DNA of 64,000 nt from PALSA-660 sp963726435 (lineage in GTDB: Bacteria; Actinomycetota; Coriobacteriia; Anaerosomatales; PALSA-660). The first letter of the stretch is position 1; each line of letters begins with the position of its first letter. The DNA is taken from assembly GCA_963726435.1 (NCBI GenBank), contig CAVSCJ010000002.1, forward strand, positions 1 to 64,000, written 5' to 3'. Made by a program: the position numbers and the translations under genes. The notes beneath the pieces were generated by a model. That model searched no databases and was not told the origin of the DNA. It was given only the letters and a program-made list of their open reading frames with translations. Shown here one piece after another: positions 26,319 through 35,709 of this stretch.

Positions 26319-27351
26319 CGAGACTGCCGTTCCCATGCCGGAGCCGCCTGCGCACGAGCCCCCGGTCGAACTCGACGACGCCGAGATCGAGCGCAGGTTC
26401 AACGCCCCCGAGAGCTCGACGCACATCGGGGGCCAGGCGCTGATCGAAGGCATCATGATGCGCGGCAAGACCGCCTGGGCGGTCGCCGTCCGCAGCGCCG
26501 ACGGTAGCTTGCACGTCGAGGAGCACGAGCTGCCGCCCAAGAACCGCACCGGCTGGCGCGTCTGGCCGGTCGGGCGCGGCGTGTGGGCGCTCTACGAGAC
26601 CCTGAAGCTCTCCCTCCAGGCGTTCGGCATCGCCGCCACTCTCGCCGGCGGTCCGGAGGAGGAGAAGCTCACACCGAGAGAGATCGGCTGGACGCTCTTC
26701 CTCGGCCTCGCCCTCGCGATCGTGGCGTTCATCATCGCGCCCGCGCTGCTCACGAACCTCGTGACGAGCTCGAGCTCGCACCCGTACCTCTGGAACGTGG
26801 TCGACGGCCTGCTGCGCCTGGCGGTGTTCGTCGCCTACATATGGGGAGTCGGGTTCATCAACGAGATCAAGCGCGTGTTCGCGTACCACGGCGCCGAGCA
26901 CAAGTCCATCCACGCCTTCGAGCACGGGATCCCTCTCGAGCCGCGCTACATCCAGCGCTACGACACGCTGCACGTGCGGTGCGGCACGGCCTTTCTGCTG
27001 ATGGTCATGGTCGTCTCGATCGCCGTGTACTCGCTGCTGCCCGGCGCGGTGGTGATGGGCTGGTTCGGCGTGCAGTCGAAGATAGCCATCGTCATCTTCA
27101 ACATCGCGAGCCGCATCGTGCTCCTGCCGCTCGTGGCCGGATTGGCCTACGAGATCACCGTCAAGTGGGCCGGGAACCACCCGGAGAACCCGTTCGTGAA
27201 GCTGCTCGTGTGGCCGGGCATGTACCTGCAGCGCCTCACCACCCGCGAGCCGGATGACGGCATGGTCGAGGTCGCCGTGGCCGCGCTGACCGCGGTCGCC
27301 GACGCCGACGAACTCGCCGAGGCGAGGGACGCCGCGCCGTCGATCACCTGA
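26311..27351 (+). CDS. DUF1385 (YqhQ-family) membrane protein
   Basis: 346 residues from a GTG inside the end of thyX. It shows the family opening HIGGQALIEGIMMRGKTAWAVAVR, several membrane helices (about 130-155, 165-185, 225-250, 255-280), and the conserved block YHGAEHKSIHAFEHG plus HVRCGTAFLLMVMV. These His/Glu-rich loops suggest metal binding or catalysis, but no function is known for the family. In many Gram-positive genomes it lies beside rpmE, prfA and prmC, as here. Confidence 0.92.
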   Translation: MTDETAVPMPEPPAHEPPVELDDAEIERRFNAPESSTHIGGQALIEGIMMRGKTAWAVAVRSADGSLHVEEHELPPKNRTGWRVWPVGRGVWALYETLKLSLQAFGIAATLAGGPEEEKLTPREIGWTLFLGLALAIVAFIIAPALLTNLVTSSSSHPYLWNVVDGLLRLAVFVAYIWGVGFINEIKRVFAYHGAEHKSIHAFEHGIPLEPRYIQRYDTLHVRCGTAFLLMVMVVSIAVYSLLPGAVVMGWFGVQSKIAIVIFNIASRIVLLPLVAGLAYEITVKWAGNHPENPFVKLLVWPGMYLQRLTTREPDDGMVEVAVAALTAVADADELAEARDAAPSIT

Positions 27352-27367
27352 CGAAGGAACCCCACGA

Positions 27368-28435
27368 GTGCGCGAGAAGCTGACATCGATCCTGGCCTCC
27401 TACGACGATCTCACCCGTCGCCTGGCCGACCCGGCCCTCATGTCGGACCAGAAGGAGTACGCGCGGCTCGCTAAGGAGCATCGCGCGCGAACGCCGCTGG
27501 CCGACAAGGCGCGTGAGTACATCTCTTCGCTCGACGAGCTGGACGACGCGAAGGAGATGCTCAAGGCGGAGACCGATCCCGAGATGAAGGAGATGGCCTC
27601 CTCTGAGATCAAGTCGATCGAAGAGCGGCTGCCCCGCCTCGAGGACGAGCTGAAGGTCATGATGCTGCCGGGCGATCCCAACGACGACAAGGACATCATC
27701 GTCGAGATCCGCGCCGGCGCCGGCGGCGACGAGGCCGCCATCTTCGCGGGCGACCTGTACCGGATGTACCAGCGCTACGCCGACTTGCAGAAGTGGAAGC
27801 ACGAGGAGATCGACTCGAGCGAATCCGAGTTCGCCGGCTTCAAGGAGGTCTCGTTCCGCATCCGCGGCGACAAGGTCTATTCGAAGATGAAGTTCGAGTC
27901 GGGCGTTCACCGTGTCCAGCGCGTTCCCGCCACCGAGGCGCAGGGTCGCATCCACACCTCGACTGCGACGGTGGCCGTCCTCCCCGAGGTCGACGACATC
28001 GAGGTCGAGGTCAACCCGAGCGATCTCCGCATCGACGTGTACCGTTCCTCCGGCCCCGGCGGTCAGTCGGTGAACACGACCGACTCCGCTGTGCGCATCA
28101 CGCACCTGCCGACGGGGACCGTGGTCCAGTCGCAGAACCAGAAGAGCCAGCTCCAGAACAAGGAAGCGGCGATGCGCGTGCTGCGCGCCCGCCTCTACGA
28201 GGTCCAGCTGGAGAAGCAGCAGGCGGAGCAGGGTGCGACGCGTCGCAGTCAGATCGGTTCGGGCGACCGCAGCGAGAAGATCCGCACCTACAACTACCCG
28301 CAGGACCGCATCACGGACCACCGGATCGGGCTCACGGTGCACAACATCCCCGGCGTGATGGCCGGCGCGCTCGACCCGCTCGTCGAGGGCCTCGTCGCCG
28401 CCGACCGCGCGGAGCGCCTCAACGCGGTCGTCTGA
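27368..28435 (+). CDS. prfA: Peptide chain release factor 1
   Basis: 355-residue release factor for UAA and UAG. The GGQ hydrolysis loop is in SSGPGGQSVNTTDSAVR near residue 230. The stop-codon-reading domain precedes it, with HRVQRVPATEAQGRIHTST. GTG start with GAAGGAAC upstream. Two bases separate it from prmC, whose product methylates the glutamine of the GGQ loop. Confidence 0.97.
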   Translation: MREKLTSILASYDDLTRRLADPALMSDQKEYARLAKEHRARTPLADKAREYISSLDELDDAKEMLKAETDPEMKEMASSEIKSIEERLPRLEDELKVMMLPGDPNDDKDIIVEIRAGAGGDEAAIFAGDLYRMYQRYADLQKWKHEEIDSSESEFAGFKEVSFRIRGDKVYSKMKFESGVHRVQRVPATEAQGRIHTSTATVAVLPEVDDIEVEVNPSDLRIDVYRSSGPGGQSVNTTDSAVRITHLPTGTVVQSQNQKSQLQNKEAAMRVLRARLYEVQLEKQQAEQGATRRSQIGSGDRSEKIRTYNYPQDRITDHRIGLTVHNIPGVMAGALDPLVEGLVAADRAERLNAVV

Positions 28436-28437
28436 GG

Positions 28438-29346
28438 ATGGCCGGGGCGCAGGACGCCGGAGCACCGGGCGGCGAGCGTGCGTGGACCCTCGCGGACGCC
28501 CTGTCCTGGACCGTCGACTACCTCGACCGCAAGGAGATCGAGTCTCCGCGCCGCAGCGCGGAGTGGCTGTTGTCCGCGGCGACCGGACTCTCCCGCATCG
28601 AGCTGTACGCCCACCACGACAGGTGCCTGACCCCCGCTGAGCGGTCCGCCTTCCGTGAGGGCATCGAGCGCCGGGCGGCGGGCGAGCCGCTGCAGTACGT
28701 GACCGGAGAGATGCCCTTCCGCCACCTGGTGCTGCGGGTGCGCCCCGGCGTGTTCATCCCGCGTCCCGAGACCGAGGTGCTGGTCGACGCGGTCCTTCAG
28801 CACCTGGAGACCTGCGGCGCCGAGGTGCCGATCGTGATCGACCTCTGTACCGGATCGGGCGCCGTCGCAGTCTCCACCGCGTTCGAGCGCGCGGGCGCGC
28901 GCGCGTACGCGACCGAGATCGTCCCGGAGACGGCCGAGGTGGCGCGCCTGAACGCCGAACGCGCCGGAGTGGCCGACCGCGTCACCGTGGGTGTCGGCGA
29001 TCTGTTCGAGCCGCTGCCCGGGGAGCTGCGCGGACAAGCGGACGTGGTGGTGTCCAATCCGCCCTATATCCCCACGGCCGACCTGGACGCCCTGCCCGCC
29101 GAGGTCGGTTCCCGCGAGCCGCGCGTCGCGCTCGACGGGGGCCCGGACGGGCTCGACACGGTGCGGCGGATCGTCGCCGAGGCCAGGGAGTGGCTGCGGC
29201 CCGGCGGGCTGCTCGCCATCGAGACGGACACGTCGAGAGTGAAAGACGCTGCGGACCTCATGTCTTCGTGGTATGAAGGAGTCGTAGTACGGCAGGACCT
29301 GACCGGTCGCGACCGCATCGCGCTCGGCACACGACGGGAGGCTTGA
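28438..29346 (+). CDS. prmC: Release factor glutamine N5-methyltransferase
   Basis: 302 residues. Methylates the GGQ glutamine of release factors, using SAM. N-terminal helical domain (1-90), then FIPRPETEVLVDAVL, the SAM loop IDLCTGSGAVAVS and the catalytic NPPY motif in VVVSNPPYIPTAD near residue 206. The ATG follows GAGG at the end of prfA; the frame is open well into prfA, but the earlier part is a shadow. Confidence 0.95.
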   Translation: MAGAQDAGAPGGERAWTLADALSWTVDYLDRKEIESPRRSAEWLLSAATGLSRIELYAHHDRCLTPAERSAFREGIERRAAGEPLQYVTGEMPFRHLVLRVRPGVFIPRPETEVLVDAVLQHLETCGAEVPIVIDLCTGSGAVAVSTAFERAGARAYATEIVPETAEVARLNAERAGVADRVTVGVGDLFEPLPGELRGQADVVVSNPPYIPTADLDALPAEVGSREPRVALDGGPDGLDTVRRIVAEAREWLRPGGLLAIETDTSRVKDAADLMSSWYEGVVVRQDLTGRDRIALGTRREA

Positions 29347-29351
29347 TCGCC

Positions 29352-29990
29352 ATGAGCAAGGTCATCCATATCGATCCGGAGGCGCCATCAGCCGAAGCCA
29401 TAAACCTCGCGGCTTCGGTGCTCCGGGACGGCGGGATCGTAGTGTTCCCGACCGAGACCGTCTACGGCATCGGAGCCGCTGCAAGCTCATGCATCGGCCC
29501 TCAGGAGATCGTTGACATCAAGATGCGCCCGGCCTCCAAGCCTCTCCCGTGGCTCGTGGAGACCGAAGACGCACTGGACACCTATGGCGTCGACGTTCCC
29601 GAGTACGCGCACCGCCTTGCAATGCACTTCTGGCCGGGACCCCTGACGCTCGTCGTGCGGGCTTCCTCCAGCGTCGGGAAGGACTTCCGCGATTCTCGAG
29701 GCACTGTGGCGCTACGGTGTCCCGACCACCGGGTCGTGCAGGACCTGATCCGGGCGAGCGGCGGTCCCATCATCACGACGTCGGCCAACACGTCCGGCAA
29801 GCACGCGCCCGGCTCCTTCGACGAGCTGGAGTCGCGCATCGTCGCAGCCGCGGACCTCACGCTGGACGGTGGCGAGACCAAGCACGGCATGGCGTCGACG
29901 GTCGTCGACTGCACGGGGCCGGAACCCATGATCGTCAGGGACGGCGCCATCCCGGCAGACGAGATCGCGTCGGTGGCCGCAGCCGACTAG
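29352..29990 (+). CDS. tsaC: L-threonylcarbamoyladenylate synthase (Sua5/YwlC)
   Basis: 212-residue YrdC/Sua5 domain protein that makes threonylcarbamoyl-AMP for the t6A37 base of ANN-decoding tRNAs. Motifs: VVFPTETVYGIGAAA, KMRPASKPLPWLVE (usually KxRP..PL), RCPDHRVVQDLI, and TTSANTSGKHAPGSF. I take the ATG at 29352 (GGGAGG ten bases before) over the TTG at 29343. It has no separate C-terminal Sua5 domain. Confidence 0.94.
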   Translation: MSKVIHIDPEAPSAEAINLAASVLRDGGIVVFPTETVYGIGAAASSCIGPQEIVDIKMRPASKPLPWLVETEDALDTYGVDVPEYAHRLAMHFWPGPLTLVVRASSSVGKDFRDSRGTVALRCPDHRVVQDLIRASGGPIITTSANTSGKHAPGSFDELESRIVAAADLTLDGGETKHGMASTVVDCTGPEPMIVRDGAIPADEIASVAAAD

Positions 29991-30017
29991 CGGCGGTCCG
30001 CGGAGGCGCGAAGACGA

Positions 30018-30049
30018 CGATGGGGCGCCCCTTGCAGGGCGCCCCATCG
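30018..30049 (+). terminator. Hairpin terminator between tsaC and rpiB
   Basis: Perfect 13-pair stem CGATGGGGCGCCC/GGGCGCCCCATCG with a six-base loop CTTGCA. TACAAT at 30053-30058 just after it may be the -10 box of an rpiB promoter. No T tract. Confidence 0.6.
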
Positions 30050-30111
30050 CGGTACAATCCCGGTACCGCTCCGGGCGAACGTCGCCCGGGCGATACGAGG
30101 GCAGGAGAAGC

Positions 30112-30557
30112 ATGCGCATCACCATCGGAACGGACCACGCGGGTTTCGAGCTCAAGGAGGCCGTCAAGGCCCACCTCATAGCGGCCGGACACACTGTCCA
30201 CGATGTCGGCGCCTACTCGACCGACTGCGTCGACTACCCGCTGATCGCCGCGGTGGTCGCCCGCGAAGTCTCGTCGGGCACGGCTGAGATGGGTGTGCTG
30301 ACCTGCGGCACGGGGCTCGGCATGGCGATCGCCGCGAACAAGGTCCGCGGCATCCGCGCCGTCCAGGTCAACGACACCGAGTTCGCCGAGATAGCCCGGA
30401 AGCACAACGACGCCAACGTGCGTATCGCTCGCCGGGCGCTTCGTCGACGAGGCCGCCGCCTTCGCCATCGTCGACACCTTCCTGTGCGACCGCCTTCGAA
30501 GGCGGTCGCCACCAGCGTCGGGTCGACCAGATCACGGCGATGGAGTGCCAGCCCTAG
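30112..30557 (+). CDS. rpiB: Ribose-5-phosphate isomerase B, with two frameshifts
   Basis: Interconverts ribose-5-phosphate and ribulose-5-phosphate. The first 105 residues are intact: ITIGTDHAGFELKE, DYPLIAAVVARE and the active-site cysteine in LTCGTGLGMAIAANKVRGIRA. After NDANV the frame changes twice: GRFVDEAAAFAIVDTFL is read in a second frame from about 30432, and ATAFEGGRHQRRVDQI up to the TAG at 30555 in a third frame from about 30488. Removing one base at each place gives a normal 147-residue protein, and the interval length 3n+2 agrees. As the enzyme is normally needed, assembly error is more likely than decay. Confidence 0.88.
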
Positions 30558-30601
30558 GAGTCCGACGACCGTCTCCCGCCGACGAAAGGCCACGACCCGC
30601 C

Positions 30602-31849
30602 ATGTCATTCCGCTACCTCGATAGCGCGGACCCGGAGATCGCAGCGGCATGCAACGCTGAGCTCGAGCGTCAGCGCTCCACGATCGAGCTGATCGCGTCC
30701 GAGAACTTCACCTCCCTGGCGGTGCTCGAGGCCGCGGGGACGGTGCTCACCAACAAGTACGCGGAGGGGCTGCCGGGCAAGCGGTACTACGGCGGCTGCG
30801 AGAAGGTCGACGTGGTCGAGAACATCGCGCGCGACCGCGCGTGCCAGCTCTTCGGGGCAGAGCACGCCAACGTGCAGCCGCACGCGGGCGCGCAGGCCAA
30901 CTTCGCGGTCTACTTCGCGGCGCTGAACCCCGGAGACACGGTGCTCGGCATGAGCCTCGCGCATGGAGGACATCTCACGCACGGCAGCCCGGTCAACTTC
31001 TCGGGCAAGTGGTTCGACATCGTCGCCTACGGACTCGACCCCGCGACCGAGCGCATCGACTACGACGAGGTCGAGCGGCTCGCGGACGAGCACAAGCCGA
31101 AGATGATCATCGCGGGTGCGAGCGCCTACCCGCGCATCATCGACTTCGAACGGTTCGCGGCGATCGCGAAGTCTGTCGGCGCCTACCTGATGGTGGACAT
31201 GGCGCACATCGCGGGCCTCGTCGCCACCGGTGCGCACCCCTCCCCGGTCCCGCACGCGGACTTCGTCACTTCCACCTCCCACAAGACGCTGCGCGGGCCT
31301 CGCTCGGGCTTCATCCTCTGCAGGGAGGAGCACGCGAAGATGATCGACAAGGCGGTGTTCCCCGGCATCCAGGGAGGCCCGCTCGAGCACATCATCGCTG
31401 CCAAGGCGGTCGCGTTCGGCGAGGCGCTTAGGCCGGAGTTCTCCACCTACATCGACCAGGTCGTCACCAACGCCCGCGTGATGGGCGAGGCGATGGTCGC
31501 CAAGGGTCTGCGGCTCGTCTCCGGCGGCACCGACAACCACCTCATGCTGGTGGACCTCACCCCGGCCGGCATCACGGGCAAGGACGCGGAAGCGCTGCTC
31601 GAGGCGTGCGGGATCACCGTCAACAAGAACGCCATCCCCAACGACCCACAGTCGCCCTTCGTCACCAGCGGGATCCGCGTGGGCTCGGCGGCGATCACCA
31701 CGCGCGGCTTCGACGCGGCCGACGCTCATCTGGTCGGAGAGCTCGTGGCGCGCGCGATCTTCTCGCGCGAGGACGAGACGAAGCTGCTCGCCGTGCGATC
31801 GGAAGTCCGCGCGCTGGTCGAGGCGCACCCGCTCTACCCGGAGCTGTAG
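30602..31849 (+). CDS. glyA: Serine hydroxymethyltransferase
   Basis: PLP fold-type I enzyme of 415 residues that converts serine and tetrahydrofolate to glycine and methylenetetrahydrofolate, the one-carbon donor used by ThyX. Visible: ELIASENFTSLAVLEAAG, NKYAEGLPGKRYYGGCE, NVQPHAGAQAN, VDMAHIAGLVATG, and the PLP lysine in STSHKTLRGPRSG near residue 227. Located between rpiB and upp. Confidence 0.97.
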   Translation: MSFRYLDSADPEIAAACNAELERQRSTIELIASENFTSLAVLEAAGTVLTNKYAEGLPGKRYYGGCEKVDVVENIARDRACQLFGAEHANVQPHAGAQANFAVYFAALNPGDTVLGMSLAHGGHLTHGSPVNFSGKWFDIVAYGLDPATERIDYDEVERLADEHKPKMIIAGASAYPRIIDFERFAAIAKSVGAYLMVDMAHIAGLVATGAHPSPVPHADFVTSTSHKTLRGPRSGFILCREEHAKMIDKAVFPGIQGGPLEHIIAAKAVAFGEALRPEFSTYIDQVVTNARVMGEAMVAKGLRLVSGGTDNHLMLVDLTPAGITGKDAEALLEACGITVNKNAIPNDPQSPFVTSGIRVGSAAITTRGFDAADAHLVGELVARAIFSREDETKLLAVRSEVRALVEAHPLYPEL

Positions 31850-31905
31850 TCCCTTTCGCGGCGAGGCGGGCGGAGATCAGGTCGCCCGCGAGGAGATGCA
31901 GAGAG

Positions 31906-32544
31906 ATGCCGATCGCGCCGAACGTCATGGTGGTCGACCACCCGCTCGTGCAGCACAAGCTGTCCGTGCTGCGCGACATCCGGACCGGGCCCAAGGAGTT
32001 CCGCGAGCTCGTGAGCGAGCTCGCGATGCTCATGGCATACGAGGCCACGCGTGAGTTCAGCCTGGCCGAGTCGACGGTCACAACGCCCATCTGCGAGACG
32101 ACGACCAAGGTGCTCGCTGGCAAGAAGGTCGCGGTCGTGCCGATACTCAGGGCCGGTCTCGGAATGGTGGACGGCATCCTGTCCTTGATCCCGGCGGCCA
32201 AGATCGGCCACATCGGACTCTACCGCGATCCCGACACGCTGGAGCCGGTCGAGTACTACTGCAAGCTGCCGGAAGACATAGGGGAGCGCGACGTGATGAT
32301 CGTGGATCCGATGCTCGCCACGGGAGGCTCGGCTGTCGCGGCCATCGGCTTCCTGCGGGAGCGCGGCGCCAAGTCGATCAGGCTCCTGTCGATCATCGCC
32401 GCGCCCGAAGGGGTCGCAGCGGTGACGAAAGCCGACCCCGACGTGCGCGTGTACGTGTGCGCGGTGGACGCGCACCTCAACAGCCACGGGTACATCGTTC
32501 CGGGGCTCGGCGACGCCGGCGATCGCCTGTATGGGACGATGTAG
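31906..32544 (+). CDS. upp: Uracil phosphoribosyltransferase
   Basis: 212-residue salvage enzyme that makes UMP from uracil and PRPP. DHPLVQHKLSVLRD at the start, VPILRAGLGMVDG, and the PRPP loop VMIVDPMLATGGSA near residue 130 are diagnostic. The C terminus VDAHLNSHGYIVPGLGDAGDRLYGT binds uracil. Ribosome site GAGGAGATG lies ahead of the ATG. Three bases separate it from the dCMP deaminase. Confidence 0.97.
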   Translation: MPIAPNVMVVDHPLVQHKLSVLRDIRTGPKEFRELVSELAMLMAYEATREFSLAESTVTTPICETTTKVLAGKKVAVVPILRAGLGMVDGILSLIPAAKIGHIGLYRDPDTLEPVEYYCKLPEDIGERDVMIVDPMLATGGSAVAAIGFLRERGAKSIRLLSIIAAPEGVAAVTKADPDVRVYVCAVDAHLNSHGYIVPGLGDAGDRLYGTM

Positions 32545-32547
32545 GGC

Positions 32548-33006
32548 ATGGACTCAGAGCGCCCGAGCTGGGACGACTACTTCATGACGATCACTCGGCA
32601 GGTAGCCACCAGGTCCACCTGCCTTCGCCGCCATTGCGGGGCGGTGATCGTCAAGGACCGCCGCATCCTGGCGACGGGGTACAACGGCACGCCAAAAGGG
32701 CTGCGGCACTGCGAGGAGGTCGGCTGCCTCAGGGAGCAGCGCGGCATCGCCTCCGGTTCGCACCACGAACTGTGCCGCGGGATCCACGCCGAGCAGAACG
32801 CCGTGGTTCAGGCGGCCCTCTACGGCGTGGCGATCGGCGGCGCGACCGTCTACACCACCCATCAACCCTGCGTCCTTTGCGCGAAGATACTGATCAACGC
32901 CGGGATCGCCGAGATCGTCTACGGCGACGCCTATCCGGACCCGCTCTCGGAAGAGATGCTCGAAGAGTCGGGAGTGGCCCGCCGCCTGTTCGAGCCCGGA
33001 TGCTGA
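32548..33006 (+). CDS. comEB: dCMP deaminase (ComEB)
   Basis: 152-residue zinc deaminase that converts dCMP to dUMP, the ThyX substrate. Zinc ligands and catalytic glutamate are in GIHAEQNAVVQAA and TTHQPCVLCAKILINAG. The upstream cysteine and histidine of CLRRHCGAVIVKD and RHCEEVGC fit the second zinc site of the allosteric subfamily. Short, compact and in the conserved upp-comEB-wecA order. Confidence 0.95.
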   Translation: MDSERPSWDDYFMTITRQVATRSTCLRRHCGAVIVKDRRILATGYNGTPKGLRHCEEVGCLREQRGIASGSHHELCRGIHAEQNAVVQAALYGVAIGGATVYTTHQPCVLCAKILINAGIAEIVYGDAYPDPLSEEMLEESGVARRLFEPGC

Positions 33007-33028
33007 GAAGAAGGCCGACGCTGACTTC

Positions 33029-34111
33029 GTGATAGCCGCATACCACTACCTGGTCCTTGCAGTCGTCGCTCTCGCGGCGACGCTGGTCGTGACCCCGATC
33101 GTCCGTGACGTCAGCCTGCGCGCCTCGCTCGTCGATCGACCGGGCGGCCGCAAGGTGCACGTGAAGGCGGTCCCGCGCCTTGGGGGGATCGGCATCTTCG
33201 CGGGCTTCGTGATCGCCTTGGGAGTGGATGTCGCCGGGGGGCTTGGCGGCTGGTGGGCGCCGGCGGTGTCGGGAGGAGATCTTCCGCTTCTCGGCGCCTT
33301 GGCCGGCTGCGCGGCGATCTTCGCTGTCGGGCTGGTCGACGACCTCAGGGGGCTCACCCCCGGCGTGAAGTTCGCGGGTCAGCTGCTCGCCGCCACGCTG
33401 CCGATCGCGGCGGGGCTGCGGATGGAGTTCATCGGGAATCCCTTCGGCGGCGGGCTCTTCCAGCTGGGGCTGCTCAGCTACCCGCTCACCGCGCTGTGGA
33501 TCGTCGCATTCGCTAACGTCTTCAACCTCATCGACGGGCTCGACGGCCTGGCCGCGGGCGTGGCGGGGATAGCCGGGATCAGCTTCCTGCTGCTCGCGAT
33601 CGACATGAACATGGCGGTCGCTGCCGTTATGGCGGCGGCTCTCATCGGCGCATGCGTCGGCTTTCTCCGATACAACTTCAATCACGCGTCGATCATCATG
33701 GGGGACTCCGGGGCGCTGTTCATCGGGTTCGCGCTCGGGTGCATGTCCCTGCTCGGCGTCATGAAGTCGGCCGCCGCGATAACGCTGGTCGCACCCCTTC
33801 TCGTGATCGGCGTTCCCGTCTTCGACACGGCGAGCGCGATCATCCGCCGTTGGCGCAGCGGCCGGCCCATCCACGAGGCCGACAACGGCCACATCCACCA
33901 CCGGCTGCTTCACCGCGGCTTCAGCCAAAGGCAGACGGTGCTGACGATCTACGCCTGGTCTGCCGCTCTGGCGTTGGGCGGCTACTCGATGAGGCACGTC
34001 CCCATGGGAGCCAGGATCGTCGTCTTCCTCGTGCTCGCCGGCCTGTCGGCGCTGATGGCGTCGTGGCTGGGGCTCTTCGAGAAGGCGCGAGTGCACGGCG
34101 ACGAGTGCTAG
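33029..34111 (+). CDS. tagO: Undecaprenyl-phosphate GlcNAc-1-phosphate transferase (TagO/WecA)
   Basis: 360-residue integral membrane enzyme with about ten helices. It transfers GlcNAc-1-P from UDP-GlcNAc to undecaprenyl phosphate, the first step of teichoic acid linkage-unit or other wall glycan synthesis. Family motifs on cytoplasmic loops: VDRPGGRKVHVKAVPRLGG, AIFAVGLVDDLRGL, FNLIDGLDGLAAG, FLRYNFNHASIIMGDSGA, and the His-rich DNGHIHHRLLHRGFSQ. GTG start. The window also has UDP-GlcNAc 2-epimerase and tag-like polymerase/export genes, so TagO is the likely role. Confidence 0.94.
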   Translation: MIAAYHYLVLAVVALAATLVVTPIVRDVSLRASLVDRPGGRKVHVKAVPRLGGIGIFAGFVIALGVDVAGGLGGWWAPAVSGGDLPLLGALAGCAAIFAVGLVDDLRGLTPGVKFAGQLLAATLPIAAGLRMEFIGNPFGGGLFQLGLLSYPLTALWIVAFANVFNLIDGLDGLAAGVAGIAGISFLLLAIDMNMAVAAVMAAALIGACVGFLRYNFNHASIIMGDSGALFIGFALGCMSLLGVMKSAAAITLVAPLLVIGVPVFDTASAIIRRWRSGRPIHEADNGHIHHRLLHRGFSQRQTVLTIYAWSAALALGGYSMRHVPMGARIVVFLVLAGLSALMASWLGLFEKARVHGDEC

Positions 34112-34190
34112 GGGCGACCGGCCCGACTTGTCGCTTGGATGAATGCGCAGGACGGATCCGGGCCGCAGGAACGCGAGGAAGGCGAGTGCC

Positions 34191-34487
34191 GTGATCACCT
34201 GGCTGGTCGGCTTCTTCGGCAACGCCGTCGTGGCGTCCCTCGTGGGCGTTGCGGTGGGCGCATCCATGCTCGCGCTGACCAGGCTGGGCGTGGGTATGTT
34301 CACACCGGAGACACTCGAGATTGGCGCGGTGCGTGCTGTCGTGTTGATGGTGCTCGGGTTGGCTGGCGGCTTCGTCGGCCTGCTGCTGTTCTACCTGTTC
34401 GTGCGCGAGGGGCTCATACCGTTCGGGCTCGGCATGGTCGCGGGGTTCCTCGTTCCGGCGCTCGTGGCGCTCTTCCGCGTCAGGTAG
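34191..34487 (+). CDS. Small membrane protein, AtpI/AtpZ-like, ahead of the ATP synthase operon
   Basis: 98 residues from the GTG at 34191, which has GAGGAAGG eight bases upstream. An in-frame ATG at 34143 would add a basic 16-residue N terminus. Three hydrophobic helices follow. Its place directly before atpB is that of AtpI, which helps assemble the c ring or carries Mg, but sequence similarity is too weak to be certain. Confidence 0.7.
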   Translation: MITWLVGFFGNAVVASLVGVAVGASMLALTRLGVGMFTPETLEIGAVRAVVLMVLGLAGGFVGLLLFYLFVREGLIPFGLGMVAGFLVPALVALFRVR

Positions 34488-34530
34488 AACATAGGAAGGT
34501 CCTCGTCCCTACAGGAGGTAGCCGGTCCCC

Positions 34531-35328
34531 GTGGAGAACCTGGGTCCTGCAGTAAAGAAGCTTCTCGAAGAGCTGAACCCGTTCGCCGTCCTGGGGACGC
34601 CTGCGGCGTCGGGAACCGAACTCACGAAGAACGCGATCGTGCTCACGAACTACTCGCTCTTCCTCATCATCGCCGTCCTCCTGACCGCCCTACTCTTCTT
34701 CCTCGCGTCGCGGAAGATGTCCCTCGTGCCCAAGGGTCTGGGCAACATCGGCGAGTGGGGTGTCGAGTTCGTCCGCAACAACATCGTTCTGGACGTGATC
34801 GGTTCGCAGGGCCTGCAGTACCTGCCCTTCATCGTGACCGTCTTCTTCGCGGTGCTGTTCAACAACTTCCTCGGCCTCATCCCCGGGTTGAAGCCTGGCA
34901 CCGGAACCCTCGGCACCACCTTCGCCTGGGGCATCATGGTGTTCGTCGTCTACAACTGGATAGGGTTCAAGAAGAACGGCTTCTTGGGCTACCTCAAGAG
35001 CTTCCTGCCGTCGGGGACACCCTGGTGGCTGGTCCCGCTGATCTACCCCCTCGAAGTCATCAGCCACTTCCTGCGCCCATTCACTCTGGGGGTTCGTCTC
35101 TACGCCAACATGTACGCCGGCCACATCGTTCTCGGCATCTTCGGCATCTTCGTGGTGGTGGCGTTCGAGGCGCTGAGCCCCGGCAGCGTCGTCGTCGCGG
35201 GCCTGTCGCTCGCGATGCAGATCATCATGTACGCCTTCGAGGTGTTCGTCGCCTTCATCCAGGCGTACGTCTTCTCGATCTTGACCGCTGTCTACATCAG
35301 CGGCGCGTTGCACGCCAGGGAGCACTAG
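34531..35328 (+). CDS. atpB: ATP synthase F0 subunit a
   Basis: 265-residue stator subunit of the proton channel, with about six helices. The essential arginine is in FLRPFTLGVRLYANMYAGHI (about residue 190), and NNFLGLIPG and AYVFSILTAVYISGA are typical. A GTG start lies 13 bases after AGGAGG. First gene of atpBEFHAGDC. Confidence 0.96.
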   Translation: MENLGPAVKKLLEELNPFAVLGTPAASGTELTKNAIVLTNYSLFLIIAVLLTALLFFLASRKMSLVPKGLGNIGEWGVEFVRNNIVLDVIGSQGLQYLPFIVTVFFAVLFNNFLGLIPGLKPGTGTLGTTFAWGIMVFVVYNWIGFKKNGFLGYLKSFLPSGTPWWLVPLIYPLEVISHFLRPFTLGVRLYANMYAGHIVLGIFGIFVVVAFEALSPGSVVVAGLSLAMQIIMYAFEVFVAFIQAYVFSILTAVYISGALHAREH

Positions 35329-35437
35329 GAAGCAGGGATCCACCGTCGGCCGAGCCGGTCGGCGTGAGCTTGAGAAGCGGCCATCTGGAAGGTTCGGGGC
35401 TCTCGGGTCGAGGGGTCCGGTGACAAGAGGAGGAACA

Positions 35438-35662
35438 GTGAACGGTTCTCTGAGCGTTCTAGGTGCCGGACTTGCGTTCGGCATCGGCGCGATAGGCCCG
35501 GCCCTCGGCGTCGGCTTCGTCGCCGGCAAGGCGATCGAGGGCATGGCCCGACAGCCCGAGATGGCCGGTCGCATCCAGACCACCATGTTCATCGGCATGG
35601 CGCTCGCCGAGGCGATCGCCCTGCTCGGCTTCGTCCTGGCCTTCGTCCTGTACACGGCCTAG
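35438..35662 (+). CDS. atpE: ATP synthase F0 subunit c
   Basis: 74-residue two-helix proteolipid from the GTG at 35438, which follows GAGGAGG; a GTG at 35420 has no such site. The polar loop is GMARQPEMAGRIQ and the ion carboxylate is E58 in MALAEAIALL. The residues that mark sodium binding (Gln in helix 1, Ser/Thr after the Glu) are not present, so proton coupling is likely. The 109-base gap before it has no gene. Confidence 0.95.
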   Translation: MNGSLSVLGAGLAFGIGAIGPALGVGFVAGKAIEGMARQPEMAGRIQTTMFIGMALAEAIALLGFVLAFVLYTA

Positions 35663-35709
35663 TCCGCCGGCGCGCGTCGGGCGCTGTCCAAGGAAGGCAA
35701 GGTGCGCAG